This document shows positions 27,047-36,618 of a stretch of DNA of 45,189 nt, piece after piece. The position numbers were made by a program, and so were the translations under genes. The notes beneath the pieces were generated by a model. The model had not been told where the DNA came from and did no database searches. It saw only the letters and a program-made list of their open reading frames with translations. Origin of the DNA: Sediminibacterium sp. (GTDB lineage Bacteria > Bacteroidota > Bacteroidia > Chitinophagales > Chitinophagaceae); the NCBI GenBank assembly GCA_030726065.1, contig JANREK010000030.1, forward strand, positions 1-45,189. The letters run 5' to 3'. The number at the start of each line of letters is the position of its first letter. Positions within the stretch are counted from its first letter, which is position 1.

Positions 27047-30000
27047 ATGGCTTCATTTTATCGATATTTATTGATCGGCTTTTTTTCAATAGTTTTCCAA
27101 TTTTCAGGGGGAGCTCAGTCAGTTTCAAGCATAGAACAATCCGCCAATTATTTTAATAAAGGATTGCAATCGCTTACGCTGGGGGATAGCTTAACCGCTT
27201 TTCAACAATTTGAACAAGCGTATGGTTTTTCAAAAAATGATGATCAAATTACTTATTACTATTTAATGTTGTCTTTGCATCTTGAAAAACCTTTTGCTGA
27301 GCCATTGGCAATAAAATGGATTCAGCAAACCAATAATGTTATTTACCAATCAAGGCTACAATATTTTCTAGGTGAATATTATTACCAAGTAAAAGATGCA
27401 GAGAAAGCGATAAATGCCTTTTTGAAAGTACCTATTCAAGATTTGAATAATGATGAAATTGTAAAAATGAAATTTCATTTGGGGTATTTGTTTTTTAAAC
27501 TAGGTGATTGGGAAAAGGCAAATAATTTATTAAATAGTTTACGACAAATTAAAACAGGTTTGTTCTATACGGACGCAAATTACTATGCAGGCTTTTTAGC
27601 ATTAAAAAATAAAGACTACAATTTAGCTTTGTCCTGTTTTGAAATAGCTGCAAATAATAGTGACTATGCCAACGTAGTCCCATTTTATATAGGTCAATTA
27701 TATTATTTCATTGGGGATGTCAATAAAGCAATCCAATATTGCACAAGTGCATTACAATCAAAGGATCAATTTTATGATGCTCAAATAAGGCAATTATTAG
27801 GGCACTTGTGGTTTGATAAAAACGAATATGAGAAAGCATTGCCTTATTTAGCGACTTATGTTTCAAAACAAGAAAAAGTACAATCACAGGATTTATATCA
27901 ATTGTCCTTTTGTTATTTTCAAACAAAACAATGGGATAAGGCAATTGCCGGTTTTAAGCAATTAAACAATGGCAGTGACTCTTTGGCGCAAAATAGTATG
28001 TATTTATTAGCTACGGCTTATCTTAAAATTGACGATAAGCAAGGGGCTAAAAATGCATTTTTATTTTGTTCTACCCAAAGCCAAAATCTACTTCAAAAGG
28101 AAATTTCTTTGTTTAATTATGGAAAATTGTCAGTAGAATTGAAGGAGTATGCCCAAGCAGTAGTTTCATTAGACCAATTTATGGATACCTATCCGAATTC
28201 AACTTATTTAATTGAATCCAAACAGCTATGGGTTAAAGCATTGGCTTTAAATAATAATTATGTACAAGCATTAGCCGCATTCGAAACCATCGAGACGCCC
28301 AATGACGAACTTTTAAAAATTTACCCAACCATCTTATTTGGAAGAAGTGTCATTTATATAAATGATGGTCAAATTGATAAGGCATATGATTTGTTGCATA
28401 AAATAACAACACTCGCTAACAATCAAAATGTCATTAGCCAAACTAATTTTTGGCTGGGAGAGTTGGGGTATAAGTTGGGTCATATTGACGAATCGATTAT
28501 AGCCTTAACGCAATATTTAAATGCGCCTATTAATGAAGGTGAAATTACCATACAACACGCCAAATATACTTTAGGATTTGCCTATTTGAAAAAAGGGGCA
28601 TATCAGGAGGCATTGAATAATTTTAATGCAGTGAGTAGTGTAAATCCAATCAATGCAAAGCAAAATTTTCAACAAGACGCCTATGTCAGATCCGCGGATT
28701 GTTTAATGATGTTGAAGCAATTTAAACAATCAACACAAGCGTATCAAAATGTGATTGATTTGCATTGGACCATGGAAGATTATGCAACGCTTCAAAAATC
28801 AATTATTCTAGGCGGCTTGGGTAAAACAAATGAAAAAATTAATATTCTAGAGCAATTCGACAATCTGTATCCGCGTTCGAATTATTTGAATGATGCTAGA
28901 ATGGAACTGGCGGAAACCTATATTTTTAAAGAAGATTTTAAATTAGCCATTGCACCTTTAAGTGCAGTAGTGATAGATAAAAAAGCAGCCTCATTTTATC
29001 CAGTTGCTTTATATAAATTAGGGGTTACTTATTTTAATATGAATAAGAATGAACCAGCTTTGGAAAATTTCGAAACCTTAATAAAAACATATCCTAATTC
29101 AGTAGAAACAGAAAATGCATTAGAATTTGTTAGAAATATTTTTATTGAAGACCAAAAGCCAGAACAATATGTATCATTTATGAATGAGAATGGGCATCCT
29201 TTGGCAATCAATGAACAAGATTCACTGACTTATCGTTCTGCCATGTTGCGCTATGATGAAAAAAACTATACGGATGCGAAAGCAGGTTTAATTAAATACT
29301 TATCATTATTTCCGAACGGGAACTATCAAATTGAATCTAATTATTTGGTTGGTGAAATGAACTATGCGAGTCAGACGTTCGATTCTGCAGCTTATTATTT
29401 TTCGAAAGTGGCAGACCAATCACCCAATCGGTACGCCGAACGCGCAAACTTACTAGCAGCTAGATTATATTATTTCAATTTTAAAGATTATGAATTGGCT
29501 GAAAAGTATTATTTGAAATTGAAAGAATTCGCTGTCCAAAAAGAAAACGTATTGGAAGCTTTGCGTGGGGTACTCAGGTGTCAATTTAAAAATAGCAAAT
29601 GGTTAGCAGCTGCACCCATTGCAAAACAAATTATAGATGAAAAATCATTTGCGTCTGATGATATTTTAATGGCCAATATGGTATTGTATCATGAGCAATT
29701 ATTGAAAAACGATACTTCAGGGGCAATTGCAGTATTAAGTAAAATCATCTTAAATAATTCCTCCATTTACACTGCCGAAGCCCATTATGAATTAGCACAT
29801 TTGCAATTTTTGCAAAAAAATTATGCATTGGCGGAAAAGACAGCTTTTGAGGTAACAAAAAAGCAAGCTTCTCATGAATTCTGGGTAACCAGTGCTTATA
29901 TTTTGTTAGGCGATATTTATGCAGCACAAAAGGATTGGTTTAATGCATTGGCGACGTATAAAAGTGTCACTGATAATGCAACTATTACTTCACTAAAGGA

Positions 30001-30070
30001 GGAGGCAAGCCAAAAATATAATTTAGTACAAACGGCTGAAAAAATTTCAAATAAAGTTGAAAATCAATAA
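27047..30070 (+). CDS. Large exported tetratricopeptide-repeat protein
   Basis: A 1007-residue protein built almost wholly of TPR-like helical repeats after a signal peptide (MASFYRYLLIGFFSIVFQFSGGAQ). No lipobox is visible, so it is predicted to be periplasmic. Repeat units recur throughout, for example FHLGYLFFKLGDWEKANNLL, QLLGHLWFDKNEYEKALPYL, YALGYAYLKKG-like and ALYKLGVTYFNMNKNEPALENF. TPR arrays are scaffolds, and no enzymatic motif is seen. The barrel gene downstream begins 7 bases after its stop, and the HU-like gene follows that by 2 bases, which implies tight co-expression and a shared envelope function. What that function is remains unknown. Confidence 0.85.
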   Translation: MASFYRYLLIGFFSIVFQFSGGAQSVSSIEQSANYFNKGLQSLTLGDSLTAFQQFEQAYGFSKNDDQITYYYLMLSLHLEKPFAEPLAIKWIQQTNNVIYQSRLQYFLGEYYYQVKDAEKAINAFLKVPIQDLNNDEIVKMKFHLGYLFFKLGDWEKANNLLNSLRQIKTGLFYTDANYYAGFLALKNKDYNLALSCFEIAANNSDYANVVPFYIGQLYYFIGDVNKAIQYCTSALQSKDQFYDAQIRQLLGHLWFDKNEYEKALPYLATYVSKQEKVQSQDLYQLSFCYFQTKQWDKAIAGFKQLNNGSDSLAQNSMYLLATAYLKIDDKQGAKNAFLFCSTQSQNLLQKEISLFNYGKLSVELKEYAQAVVSLDQFMDTYPNSTYLIESKQLWVKALALNNNYVQALAAFETIETPNDELLKIYPTILFGRSVIYINDGQIDKAYDLLHKITTLANNQNVISQTNFWLGELGYKLGHIDESIIALTQYLNAPINEGEITIQHAKYTLGFAYLKKGAYQEALNNFNAVSSVNPINAKQNFQQDAYVRSADCLMMLKQFKQSTQAYQNVIDLHWTMEDYATLQKSIILGGLGKTNEKINILEQFDNLYPRSNYLNDARMELAETYIFKEDFKLAIAPLSAVVIDKKAASFYPVALYKLGVTYFNMNKNEPALENFETLIKTYPNSVETENALEFVRNIFIEDQKPEQYVSFMNENGHPLAINEQDSLTYRSAMLRYDEKNYTDAKAGLIKYLSLFPNGNYQIESNYLVGEMNYASQTFDSAAYYFSKVADQSPNRYAERANLLAARLYYFNFKDYELAEKYYLKLKEFAVQKENVLEALRGVLRCQFKNSKWLAAAPIAKQIIDEKSFASDDILMANMVLYHEQLLKNDTSGAIAVLSKIILNNSSIYTAEAHYELAHLQFLQKNYALAEKTAFEVTKKQASHEFWVTSAYILLGDIYAAQKDWFNALATYKSVTDNATITSLKEEASQKYNLVQTAEKISNKVENQ

Positions 30071-30077
30071 ACAAAGC

Positions 30078-31943
30078 ATGTCCAAATTATTTACCTATAT
30101 ATTCATTACATTTTTTCTTGTGATTTCTTCGCATCAAGTTTTTGCATGGCAAAAAAAGAAAACCAATTCAAAAGCCAAAATTACAAATACAGCAAAAAAG
30201 AAAAAGCCTTCCAAAAAGAAACAAGCAAAAAATAACCGTTCAAAAAAATCGACTACTGCAGTTATTATTAAACCTACAAAAATAGAAGACATTGTAAAGC
30301 AAGTGCCATTGGAAATTCCTGTAATGAGAGATACGGCACCAACAAAGGTGGTAAGTATATTATCGGCATTTAAACCGCAATTAAAAAGTGTGGTTAAAAT
30401 CAATTTTACGAATGCGGCTCCAATTATGGATACCCAATCAGTGCAATATTCTTATCAAGTTCCTAGTCAAAATCTATCATTCTCATACAGGCCCATTGCA
30501 TTAAACCCTTTGGCTATTGTATTAGCAAGTCCCGCTAATTTAGTAGGTAATACCAATGCCAAGGTGGGGTTCGGAAATTATTTATACCAATTCTTAAGTA
30601 TTAATTTTATAAATAAAGGCCCTAAAACGATCAATAACTTGGGTATTTCAACGGAATCTTCCGAAGGTATACATCCTTTGCAAAAATTCAGAATGAGCAA
30701 ATTTGACTATCAAGGTAATTTAATGCTCAATGACTCCAGTTCTTTATTAACCCATGTATTTGCCAATCAAAACCAATATTACAGATATGGGTTAGTGCCT
30801 GATACTTTAAGTTTACCTACTTCAAATTATTTGCAGAAGCTGACCAATGTAGGTGCAAGTGTGGCATTTTTAAATAAATACAAACCTAGTTCTGTATTTA
30901 CGTATAGGCCAAAATTTGAATTTTCACATTTGTCGGATGTACAAAATAAATCCAATACTTATATTGCTATCACAAGTCCAATGTCTTATCAAATGAATAA
31001 GGAGATGCTATTTAATTTTGATGTTAACTTCAGTTACAGTCATTTTAATAGTTATGCATCCAGCTCAAATACTTTATTGCGTTTTGATCCTTCCTTGAAT
31101 TTAAATAAATGGAAATTAAAGATATTGTTGGGTGTTTCGCCCGTATACAAATCAGACGGCTTTAAATTATTTCCAAACATACAATTGCAACATAATTTAA
31201 AGGACACTACTTGGGTTATTAAGGCAGGTTGGATGAATCATACCACCAATACCCAATATGGTGATTTGTTAAATGAAAATCCTTGGATTACGATACCCGT
31301 TAATTTAAATATAATGTCTCAAGACAAACAGTATTTAAAATTCGAGGTAAATGCTTCTAAACATTTACAATATGGATTTGGTCTATCATTAAACAGATAT
31401 GTTAACTTACCTTTTTATACAAAAGAACCTTTAGCAATTTCAGATTATTTGCCAGGTTTCCCATCATATGGCAACAACCGTGTCGCTAATGGATTAAAAT
31501 ATTATACTTTATTTGAATCAAAAGCGCACACCATTGATTTAGAAGCCAATTTACACTACCAATTTAGTGATCAGTTATCTATTGATAATCATTTTAATTA
31601 TACCCAATTCAATTATATAAAGGACAATGAAAAGCCTTGGGGCTTTGTGCCAGTTAAGTTTAATTCCACTTTTTACTGGCAAGCCAATAAAAAATTACTG
31701 ATTGATGGGTCATTAAATTTCATGTCCGGAATCGAGGCTGTTAAGGAGGGGTATAGCTATGTTTCGAAAACTTTAAACCCAATCACCTTATTGAATGCGG
31801 GTTTGTCCTACAAATTATCCATTCCTTGGAAAGTTTGGGTTAAATCCTCGAATCTTTTAAATAGTCAATATCAAAGATGGGCCGAATATCCATCATTAGG
31901 TGTTCAAATTAATGCAGGTGTTGTATATTCGTTTTATAAATAA
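30078..31943 (+). CDS. Outer-membrane barrel protein with lysine-rich leader (TonB-receptor-like C-terminus)
   Basis: A predicted outer-membrane protein of 621 residues from the ATG at 30078; an in-frame TTG at 30057 overlapping the TPR gene is a less likely start. A signal peptide ends near VFAWQ. A strikingly basic segment (about residues 24-62, dominated by Lys) and a short proline-containing linker follow. The rest is rich in alternating, aromatic-ended beta strands and ends in YPSLGVQINAGVVYSFYK, the kind of C-terminus seen in TonB-dependent receptor barrels. I see no CarboxypepD or standard plug domain, so the protein seems to be barrel plus linker. The partner is likely the upstream TPR protein. 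Function is not recognised. Confidence 0.72.
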   Translation: MSKLFTYIFITFFLVISSHQVFAWQKKKTNSKAKITNTAKKKKPSKKKQAKNNRSKKSTTAVIIKPTKIEDIVKQVPLEIPVMRDTAPTKVVSILSAFKPQLKSVVKINFTNAAPIMDTQSVQYSYQVPSQNLSFSYRPIALNPLAIVLASPANLVGNTNAKVGFGNYLYQFLSINFINKGPKTINNLGISTESSEGIHPLQKFRMSKFDYQGNLMLNDSSSLLTHVFANQNQYYRYGLVPDTLSLPTSNYLQKLTNVGASVAFLNKYKPSSVFTYRPKFEFSHLSDVQNKSNTYIAITSPMSYQMNKEMLFNFDVNFSYSHFNSYASSSNTLLRFDPSLNLNKWKLKILLGVSPVYKSDGFKLFPNIQLQHNLKDTTWVIKAGWMNHTTNTQYGDLLNENPWITIPVNLNIMSQDKQYLKFEVNASKHLQYGFGLSLNRYVNLPFYTKEPLAISDYLPGFPSYGNNRVANGLKYYTLFESKAHTIDLEANLHYQFSDQLSIDNHFNYTQFNYIKDNEKPWGFVPVKFNSTFYWQANKKLLIDGSLNFMSGIEAVKEGYSYVSKTLNPITLLNAGLSYKLSIPWKVWVKSSNLLNSQYQRWAEYPSLGVQINAGVVYSFYK

Positions 31944-31945
31944 GT

Positions 31946-32434
31946 ATGATTCATTTAGCTATTAAATATTTTATTCGTTTTGGTCAATTGGATATCCCTT
32001 CTATTGGGCAGCTAAAATTGTTAAAAAAGGAAGCTGAATTAATAGATGGTGTATTAAAGTCGCCTTCGGAATTCATTGAATTTGAGACAAATGCCGGAAC
32101 ACCTTCTAAACAGTTTTATCAATTTCTGGGAAATGCACTTGACATTTCAGCGGATCAAGCAGCCATACAATATGCCCAAAGTTGGGAAAGCAAATTTGAA
32201 AATGACCAAAAAGTAATGATTGGAAATTTAGGTAGTATTTCAAAAAATGAGGACAGTTATACTTTTGAATCACATTTCAATTCAAGTCAATTTTATAAAG
32301 ATATTGAAGTTGGAAATTTACTCAATTCTGAAATATTTGAAACTGAATTATCAGCACAAAAAAATGATAAATGGGCCAACTGGGCAATTGCTTTAGCAGT
32401 GATTGCTTTACTGGCAATATTATTAAAACAATAA
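31946..32434 (+). CDS. Membrane-anchored HU-like (CCDC81-type) protein
   Basis: A 162-residue protein whose N-terminal part (MIHLAIKYFIRFGQLDIPSIGQLKLLKKEAEL) resembles the prokaryotic CCDC81-type HU domain, with a second related domain up to about residue 130. A single hydrophobic helix closes the protein (ANWAIALAVIALLAILLKQ, about 144-162). In many Bacteroidota such HU domains are fused through a membrane helix to a C-terminal SPOR peptidoglycan-binding domain; here nothing follows the helix. It starts 2 bases after the barrel gene and ends 3 bases before a methyltransferase gene. The HU assignment is by pattern memory and is moderately sure. Confidence 0.65.
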   Translation: MIHLAIKYFIRFGQLDIPSIGQLKLLKKEAELIDGVLKSPSEFIEFETNAGTPSKQFYQFLGNALDISADQAAIQYAQSWESKFENDQKVMIGNLGSISKNEDSYTFESHFNSSQFYKDIEVGNLLNSEIFETELSAQKNDKWANWAIALAVIALLAILLKQ

Positions 32435-32437
32435 TTT

Positions 32438-33352
32438 ATGGCATTGGCAAATCAGCAAAATATTATTTGTCCTGTTTGTGATGCTAGTAATGTTATATTA
32501 TTAATGCCGGTGAACGATTTATCTTTAACTGGTGATTTATTTGAAATAGTACATTGTGAAAAATGCAGTTTAAATTTCACATTTCCAATTCCTGACAAGG
32601 ATGCCATAGCACCGTATTATCATTTCCCGGAATACATATCACATACGGATATCAAAAAAGGATGGATGAACACCTTATACCATAAAGTGCGTCAACGTAC
32701 CTTGAAACAAAAAACAGACTGGGTTCAATCCTTATTTACAGGGTATAAAGGCGCTTTATTAGAAGTAGGCGCAGGAACTGGTGCGTTTGCGGATGCAATG
32801 GCTAAGAAAGGGTGGAAGGTGACTGCGCTTGAACCTGATGCTTCAAGTCGTGAAATTGCATTAAAAAATTATGGCATAAATTTAATGCCTAGTTCGGAAC
32901 TGGTTAATTTACCAGTCAATAGTTTTGATGTAATTACTTTATGGCATGTACTTGAACATGTTCATGATTTGAAAATTTATATTAATACATTCAGGAAATT
33001 ATTAAAACACAATGGTCGTTTAATCATTGCGGTGCCTAATCATATGAGTTATGATGCTCAGTTTTATAAAAATTACTGGGCTGCTTATGATGTACCTCGA
33101 CATTTATATCATTTTTCGCCTTCTTCCATGAAATATTTGATGAAATCCAATGGATTTATTTTGGCTAATTTAAAGCCGATGTGGTTTGATAGTTTTTATG
33201 TTAGCCTATTGAGTGAGAAATATAAAAAGACAGGCTTGCTGGGTATTGCAAGGGCCTTTTTAATAGGGGGTATATCCAACTTACTTGCTTTAAATTCAAA
33301 TGCAAAAGCGAGTTCGATTATTTACGAGATAAAAAAAACGAAAGAAGATTAG
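32438..33352 (+). CDS. Zinc-ribbon class I SAM-dependent methyltransferase
   Basis: A 304-residue methyltransferase with an N-terminal zinc-binding knuckle: CPVC at 11-14 and CEKC at 40-43. The Rossmann domain carries motif I LLEVGAGTGAFADA at 107-120, an ALEPD acidic motif II, and LWHVLEHVHD near residue 170. The C-terminal part (YDVPRHLYHFSPSSM) is typical of methyltransferases acting on sugars or glycan intermediates in capsule and O-antigen loci. The substrate is unknown. It starts 3 bases after the HU-like gene, so it may be the last gene of that four-gene cluster, or merely a passenger. Confidence 0.85.
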   Translation: MALANQQNIICPVCDASNVILLMPVNDLSLTGDLFEIVHCEKCSLNFTFPIPDKDAIAPYYHFPEYISHTDIKKGWMNTLYHKVRQRTLKQKTDWVQSLFTGYKGALLEVGAGTGAFADAMAKKGWKVTALEPDASSREIALKNYGINLMPSSELVNLPVNSFDVITLWHVLEHVHDLKIYINTFRKLLKHNGRLIIAVPNHMSYDAQFYKNYWAAYDVPRHLYHFSPSSMKYLMKSNGFILANLKPMWFDSFYVSLLSEKYKKTGLLGIARAFLIGGISNLLALNSNAKASSIIYEIKKTKED

Positions 33353-33363
33353 ATAGGGAGAGG

Positions 33364-34188
33364 TTATTTTATTTTTATTTCAACCATTACTGGCCAACAT
33401 TTCCCAGTGATAAAAAAAGTTTTTGATTTTGCTTGGTAAGCGATGCCATTTAATACATTGCCTACATCTATGGTTGTTGGGTCATATTTTACGCCTGCTT
33501 GCGCTAATAAATTACTAAAATTTATATTGTTTATAATTTGTCCTGTTGCAGGATCAATCACCACAACTTCATTTTGCCCATAAATGTTTGCAAATATTTT
33601 GCCATCTACATATTCTAATTCATTGATATCACCTACATAGCCATAATTATTATAAACGCCAATGGTTTTTTTAATTGCAAAAGTATTGGGATCAACAATA
33701 TATATGTCGCTGCCGCCTGTTGACACTATTAATGCAGTATCATTGTGCGTAAGTCCCCAGCCTTCATATGGCCAATAGAATTCTTTTTCTTTTTGTAAAG
33801 TATTCGCATTATATACAAATACTTTATGCTCCTTCCAGGTTAATTGATAAATTTTATCTTTAAAAACAGTAATTCCTTCACCAAATAATTCCTTGGGTAA
33901 ATCTAATTTTTTGCCAACGCCTTTCATATTGGCGTCCATCTTATGTAATTGGCTTTTTCCATAATTACCCGTGCCTTCAATTAATGTTTCACCATACCAT
34001 TCCAAACCTTGAGTATAGGAGCTGGTATCATGTTTATACACTTTAACAACTTCATATTGCAATTGGGTAGGGGCTTTGATTACATTTTCATTCACTTCGT
34101 TATTCTCGGAAGTGGCAGTATTATTACCACACGAATTCATTGTGATAATGAATGTAAATAATAGTATGTATTTAATGAATCGAAGCAT
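33364..34188 (-). CDS. Glutaminyl-peptide cyclotransferase (bacterial/plant-type) lipoprotein
   Basis: A 274-residue member of the five-bladed beta-propeller glutamine cyclotransferase family (PF05096), which converts N-terminal Gln of peptides to pyroglutamate. The signal ends in a lipobox-like MNSC, making Cys20 the lipid anchor. Family motifs include YTQGLEWYGETLIEGTGNYG near 57-76, LTWKEH, GWGLTHND, NELEYVDGKIFANIYG and the C-terminal LNGIAYQAKSKTFFITGK. It follows ychF by 17 bases on the same strand. The physiological target in the envelope is not known. Confidence 0.9.
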   Translation of the reverse strand: MLRFIKYILLFTFIITMNSCGNNTATSENNEVNENVIKAPTQLQYEVVKVYKHDTSSYTQGLEWYGETLIEGTGNYGKSQLHKMDANMKGVGKKLDLPKELFGEGITVFKDKIYQLTWKEHKVFVYNANTLQKEKEFYWPYEGWGLTHNDTALIVSTGGSDIYIVDPNTFAIKKTIGVYNNYGYVGDINELEYVDGKIFANIYGQNEVVVIDPATGQIINNINFSNLLAQAGVKYDPTTIDVGNVLNGIAYQAKSKTFFITGKCWPVMVEIKIK

Positions 34189-34205
34189 GATCAGTTTTTC
34201 AAATT

Positions 34206-35303
34206 TTAAACATTAAATCTAAAATGCATCACATCACCATCCTTTACTAAATATTCTTTTCCTTCAATTCTTAATTTTCCATTGTCCCTACAAGCTGCTT
34301 CACTTTTGTATTTAATAAAGTCATCAAAAGCAATGACTTCTGCTTTAATAAATCCTTTTTCAAAATCGGTATGAATGACACTAGCCGCTTGCGGTGCTTT
34401 CCAGCCTTTTTCAATCGTCCATGCTCTTACTTCCTGCACACCTGCTGTAAAGTAGGTCTCTAAGTTCAATAATTTATACGCAGACTGAATTAATCTATTC
34501 AAAGCTGGTTCCTTCATTTGGTATTCTTCCATAAAAACTGCCTTATCTGCTGGATCCTCTAATTCAGCAATTTGTGCTTCAATATTATTACACATTACAA
34601 TAACCTCGGCACCTTCATTTTTTGCCATTTCAACTAACATAGCTGAAAATTTATTTCCTGTATGCATGGAGGCTTCATCTACATTGGCCACATACATGAC
34701 AGGCTTCTCGGTTAATAAGAAACTATCAGCAATCGCTGTTCTGTCTTCTTTTGATAAATCTAAAGATCGGATACTTTTACCTTGCTCCAAATGTGTTTTA
34801 CACTTTTGCAATACCTCTAACTCAACTTTGGCTTTAGGATCCGTTTTGGCCATTTTTTCACAACGTTGGATTTTTTTATCGACACTATCTAAATCCTTTA
34901 ATTGTAATTCGGTTTCAATAATTTCCTTATCACCAATTGGGTTAATGACCCCTTCCTCACGTAATACGTTCTCATCTTCAAAACAACGAATCACATGGAT
35001 CACTGCACTTACTTCACGGATATTCGCTAAAAACTTATTTCCCAATCCTTCTCCTTTACTTGCTCCTTTTACCAAGCCAGCAATATCTACGATTTCTAAT
35101 TGGGTAGGGACAATGCGATTGGGAATAATTAAATCGGCCAATTGTTGCATTCTATGATCAGGTACATCCACTAATCCTACATTCGGTTCAATGGTGCAAA
35201 ATCTGTAATTACTTGCCTGTGCTTTTGCACTATTACTTACTGCGTTAAATAAGGTTGATTTTCCTACATTAGGTAATCCCACAATTCCTGCCTGTAATGC
35301 CAT
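34206..35303 (-). CDS. ychF: Redox-regulated ATPase YchF (Obg-like)
   Basis: The universally conserved YchF/OLA1 P-loop protein, 365 residues. The P-loop GLPNVGKS is at 9-16, DIAGLVKGASKGEGLGNKFL marks the G3/switch region, and the altered G4 element reads NVDE in place of NKxD, which in this family gives a preference for ATP over GTP. A coiled-coil insert and a C-terminal TGS domain (ending KDGDVMHFRFNV) are present. It associates with ribosomes. A TATTTTTG octamer lies 22 bases before its ATG, and the glutamine cyclotransferase gene follows. Confidence 0.96.
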   Translation of the reverse strand: MALQAGIVGLPNVGKSTLFNAVSNSAKAQASNYRFCTIEPNVGLVDVPDHRMQQLADLIIPNRIVPTQLEIVDIAGLVKGASKGEGLGNKFLANIREVSAVIHVIRCFEDENVLREEGVINPIGDKEIIETELQLKDLDSVDKKIQRCEKMAKTDPKAKVELEVLQKCKTHLEQGKSIRSLDLSKEDRTAIADSFLLTEKPVMYVANVDEASMHTGNKFSAMLVEMAKNEGAEVIVMCNNIEAQIAELEDPADKAVFMEEYQMKEPALNRLIQSAYKLLNLETYFTAGVQEVRAWTIEKGWKAPQAASVIHTDFEKGFIKAEVIAFDDFIKYKSEAACRDNGKLRIEGKEYLVKDGDVMHFRFNV

Positions 35304-35325
35304 AATCTATCATGTTTTAAGAGCG

Positions 35326-35333
35326 CAAAAATA
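35326..35333 (-). promoter_or_regulatory. Predicted -7 element for ychF
   Basis: The minus strand reads TATTTTTG, a TAnnTTTG match, 22 bases before the ychF start. No TTG is found at the usual -33 spacing. Confidence 0.35.
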
Positions 35334-35382
35334 CAATTCTAATCCCAAAATTGACTATATTAGAACCACAAACAATTGATTT

Positions 35383-36615
35383 ATGGCTTTGAATATTATT
35401 TGGGTGGCTTTTTTTGTAATTGCTTTTGTTATTGCCTTGTTTAAACTGGTATTTTTAGGGGACACGGAGATTTTCAAATTACTGGCCGATGGTATTTTTG
35501 ATTCCGCTAAGTCATCTGTGATGGATGTTGCCTTGCCTTTGGCTGGTACCATGGTGTTTTTCCTAGGTTTAATGAATATTGCCGAAAAAGCGGGTGCTAT
35601 TCAAAAATTGGCCAAATGGATGAATCCATTTTTAAGTCGTTTGTTTCCTGAAGTGCCAGCAAATCATCCTGCCATGGGTCAAATGGTGATGAATTTTAGT
35701 GCAAATATGTTGGGTTTGGATAATGCGGCAACGCCATTTGGGTTAAAAGCCATGGAAAGTTTACAAAGTTTGAATCCTGAAAAGGAAAAAGCGACCAATG
35801 CACAAATTATGTTCCTGGTTTTGCATACCAGTGGACTCACCATCATACCATTGACGATTATTTCCTATCGTTTAGCAGCTGGTTCGCAGGATGCGGCTAG
35901 TATATTTATTCCTTGTGTACTTGCCACCATTGGGACTACTTTGGCTTCAATAATTGTAGTTGGTTTATATCAAAAATTAAAATGGGATAAAATATTAATT
36001 GGTTGGATACTTGGTTTAATTCTTTTAATGGTAGGTGTTATATTTAGTGTGAATGCATTAACCTCGATACAAAAAGAACTATTTTCAAAAACTGTAGGCA
36101 ATGGATTATTGTTATTCATTATAGTTGGCATTATTTTAGGCGGCGCCTATAAAAAAATATCCGTTTTTGATGCATTTATTGACGGGGCAAAAAACGGATT
36201 TGATGTAATCGTAAAAATTATTCCATACTTAGTCGCCATGTTGGTGGCTATTCGTGTATTCAGAGATAGTGGCGCGATGGTTTATATTTTAAATGGACTT
36301 ACTTATTTAATTCAATTAACGGGGGTGAATACGGAATTCATTGGAGCACTTCCTGTAGCAATTATGAAACCATTAAGTGGGAGTGGGGCAAGGGGTATGA
36401 TGTTGGATATATTTCAAACACAAGGACCTGATTCATTTGTAGGCAAATTGGCTTCTATATTTCAGGGCTCAGCAGATACTACCTTTTATATTATTGCTTT
36501 GTATTTTGGAAGTGTAGGCATCAAAAAAATACGATATGCTTTGTGGGCAGGTCTTTTTGCTGATTTAATAGGAGTGGTGATTGCCATTTTAATTGGGTAC
36601 ACCTTTTTTAAATAG
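35383..36615 (+). CDS. Nucleoside-recognition / SpmA-SpmB fusion-type membrane protein
   Basis: A 410-residue polytopic membrane protein that appears to join SpmA-like (about 1-205) and SpmB-like (about 225-405) Gate domains in one chain. Recognisable stretches are MNFSANMLGLDNAATPFGLKAMESLQ in the first half and IPYLVAMLVAIRVFRDSGA, AIMKPLSGSGARGMM and GSADTTFYIIALYFGSVG in the second. In Bacillus the separate SpmA and SpmB proteins affect spore-core dehydration; non-sporulating Bacteroidota carry the fused form, where transport of an unknown solute is the likely role. TATATTAG at 35356-35363 is a one-mismatch -7 element 19 bases before the ATG. Confidence 0.88.
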   Translation: MALNIIWVAFFVIAFVIALFKLVFLGDTEIFKLLADGIFDSAKSSVMDVALPLAGTMVFFLGLMNIAEKAGAIQKLAKWMNPFLSRLFPEVPANHPAMGQMVMNFSANMLGLDNAATPFGLKAMESLQSLNPEKEKATNAQIMFLVLHTSGLTIIPLTIISYRLAAGSQDAASIFIPCVLATIGTTLASIIVVGLYQKLKWDKILIGWILGLILLMVGVIFSVNALTSIQKELFSKTVGNGLLLFIIVGIILGGAYKKISVFDAFIDGAKNGFDVIVKIIPYLVAMLVAIRVFRDSGAMVYILNGLTYLIQLTGVNTEFIGALPVAIMKPLSGSGARGMMLDIFQTQGPDSFVGKLASIFQGSADTTFYIIALYFGSVGIKKIRYALWAGLFADLIGVVIAILIGYTFFK

Positions 36616-36618
36616 GCA

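Noticed and set aside
34666..35157. 163-codon open frame antisense to ychF
   Set aside because: The Ser/Leu-rich translation mirrors the conserved ychF frame, with no homology that I recognise; ychF is certain.
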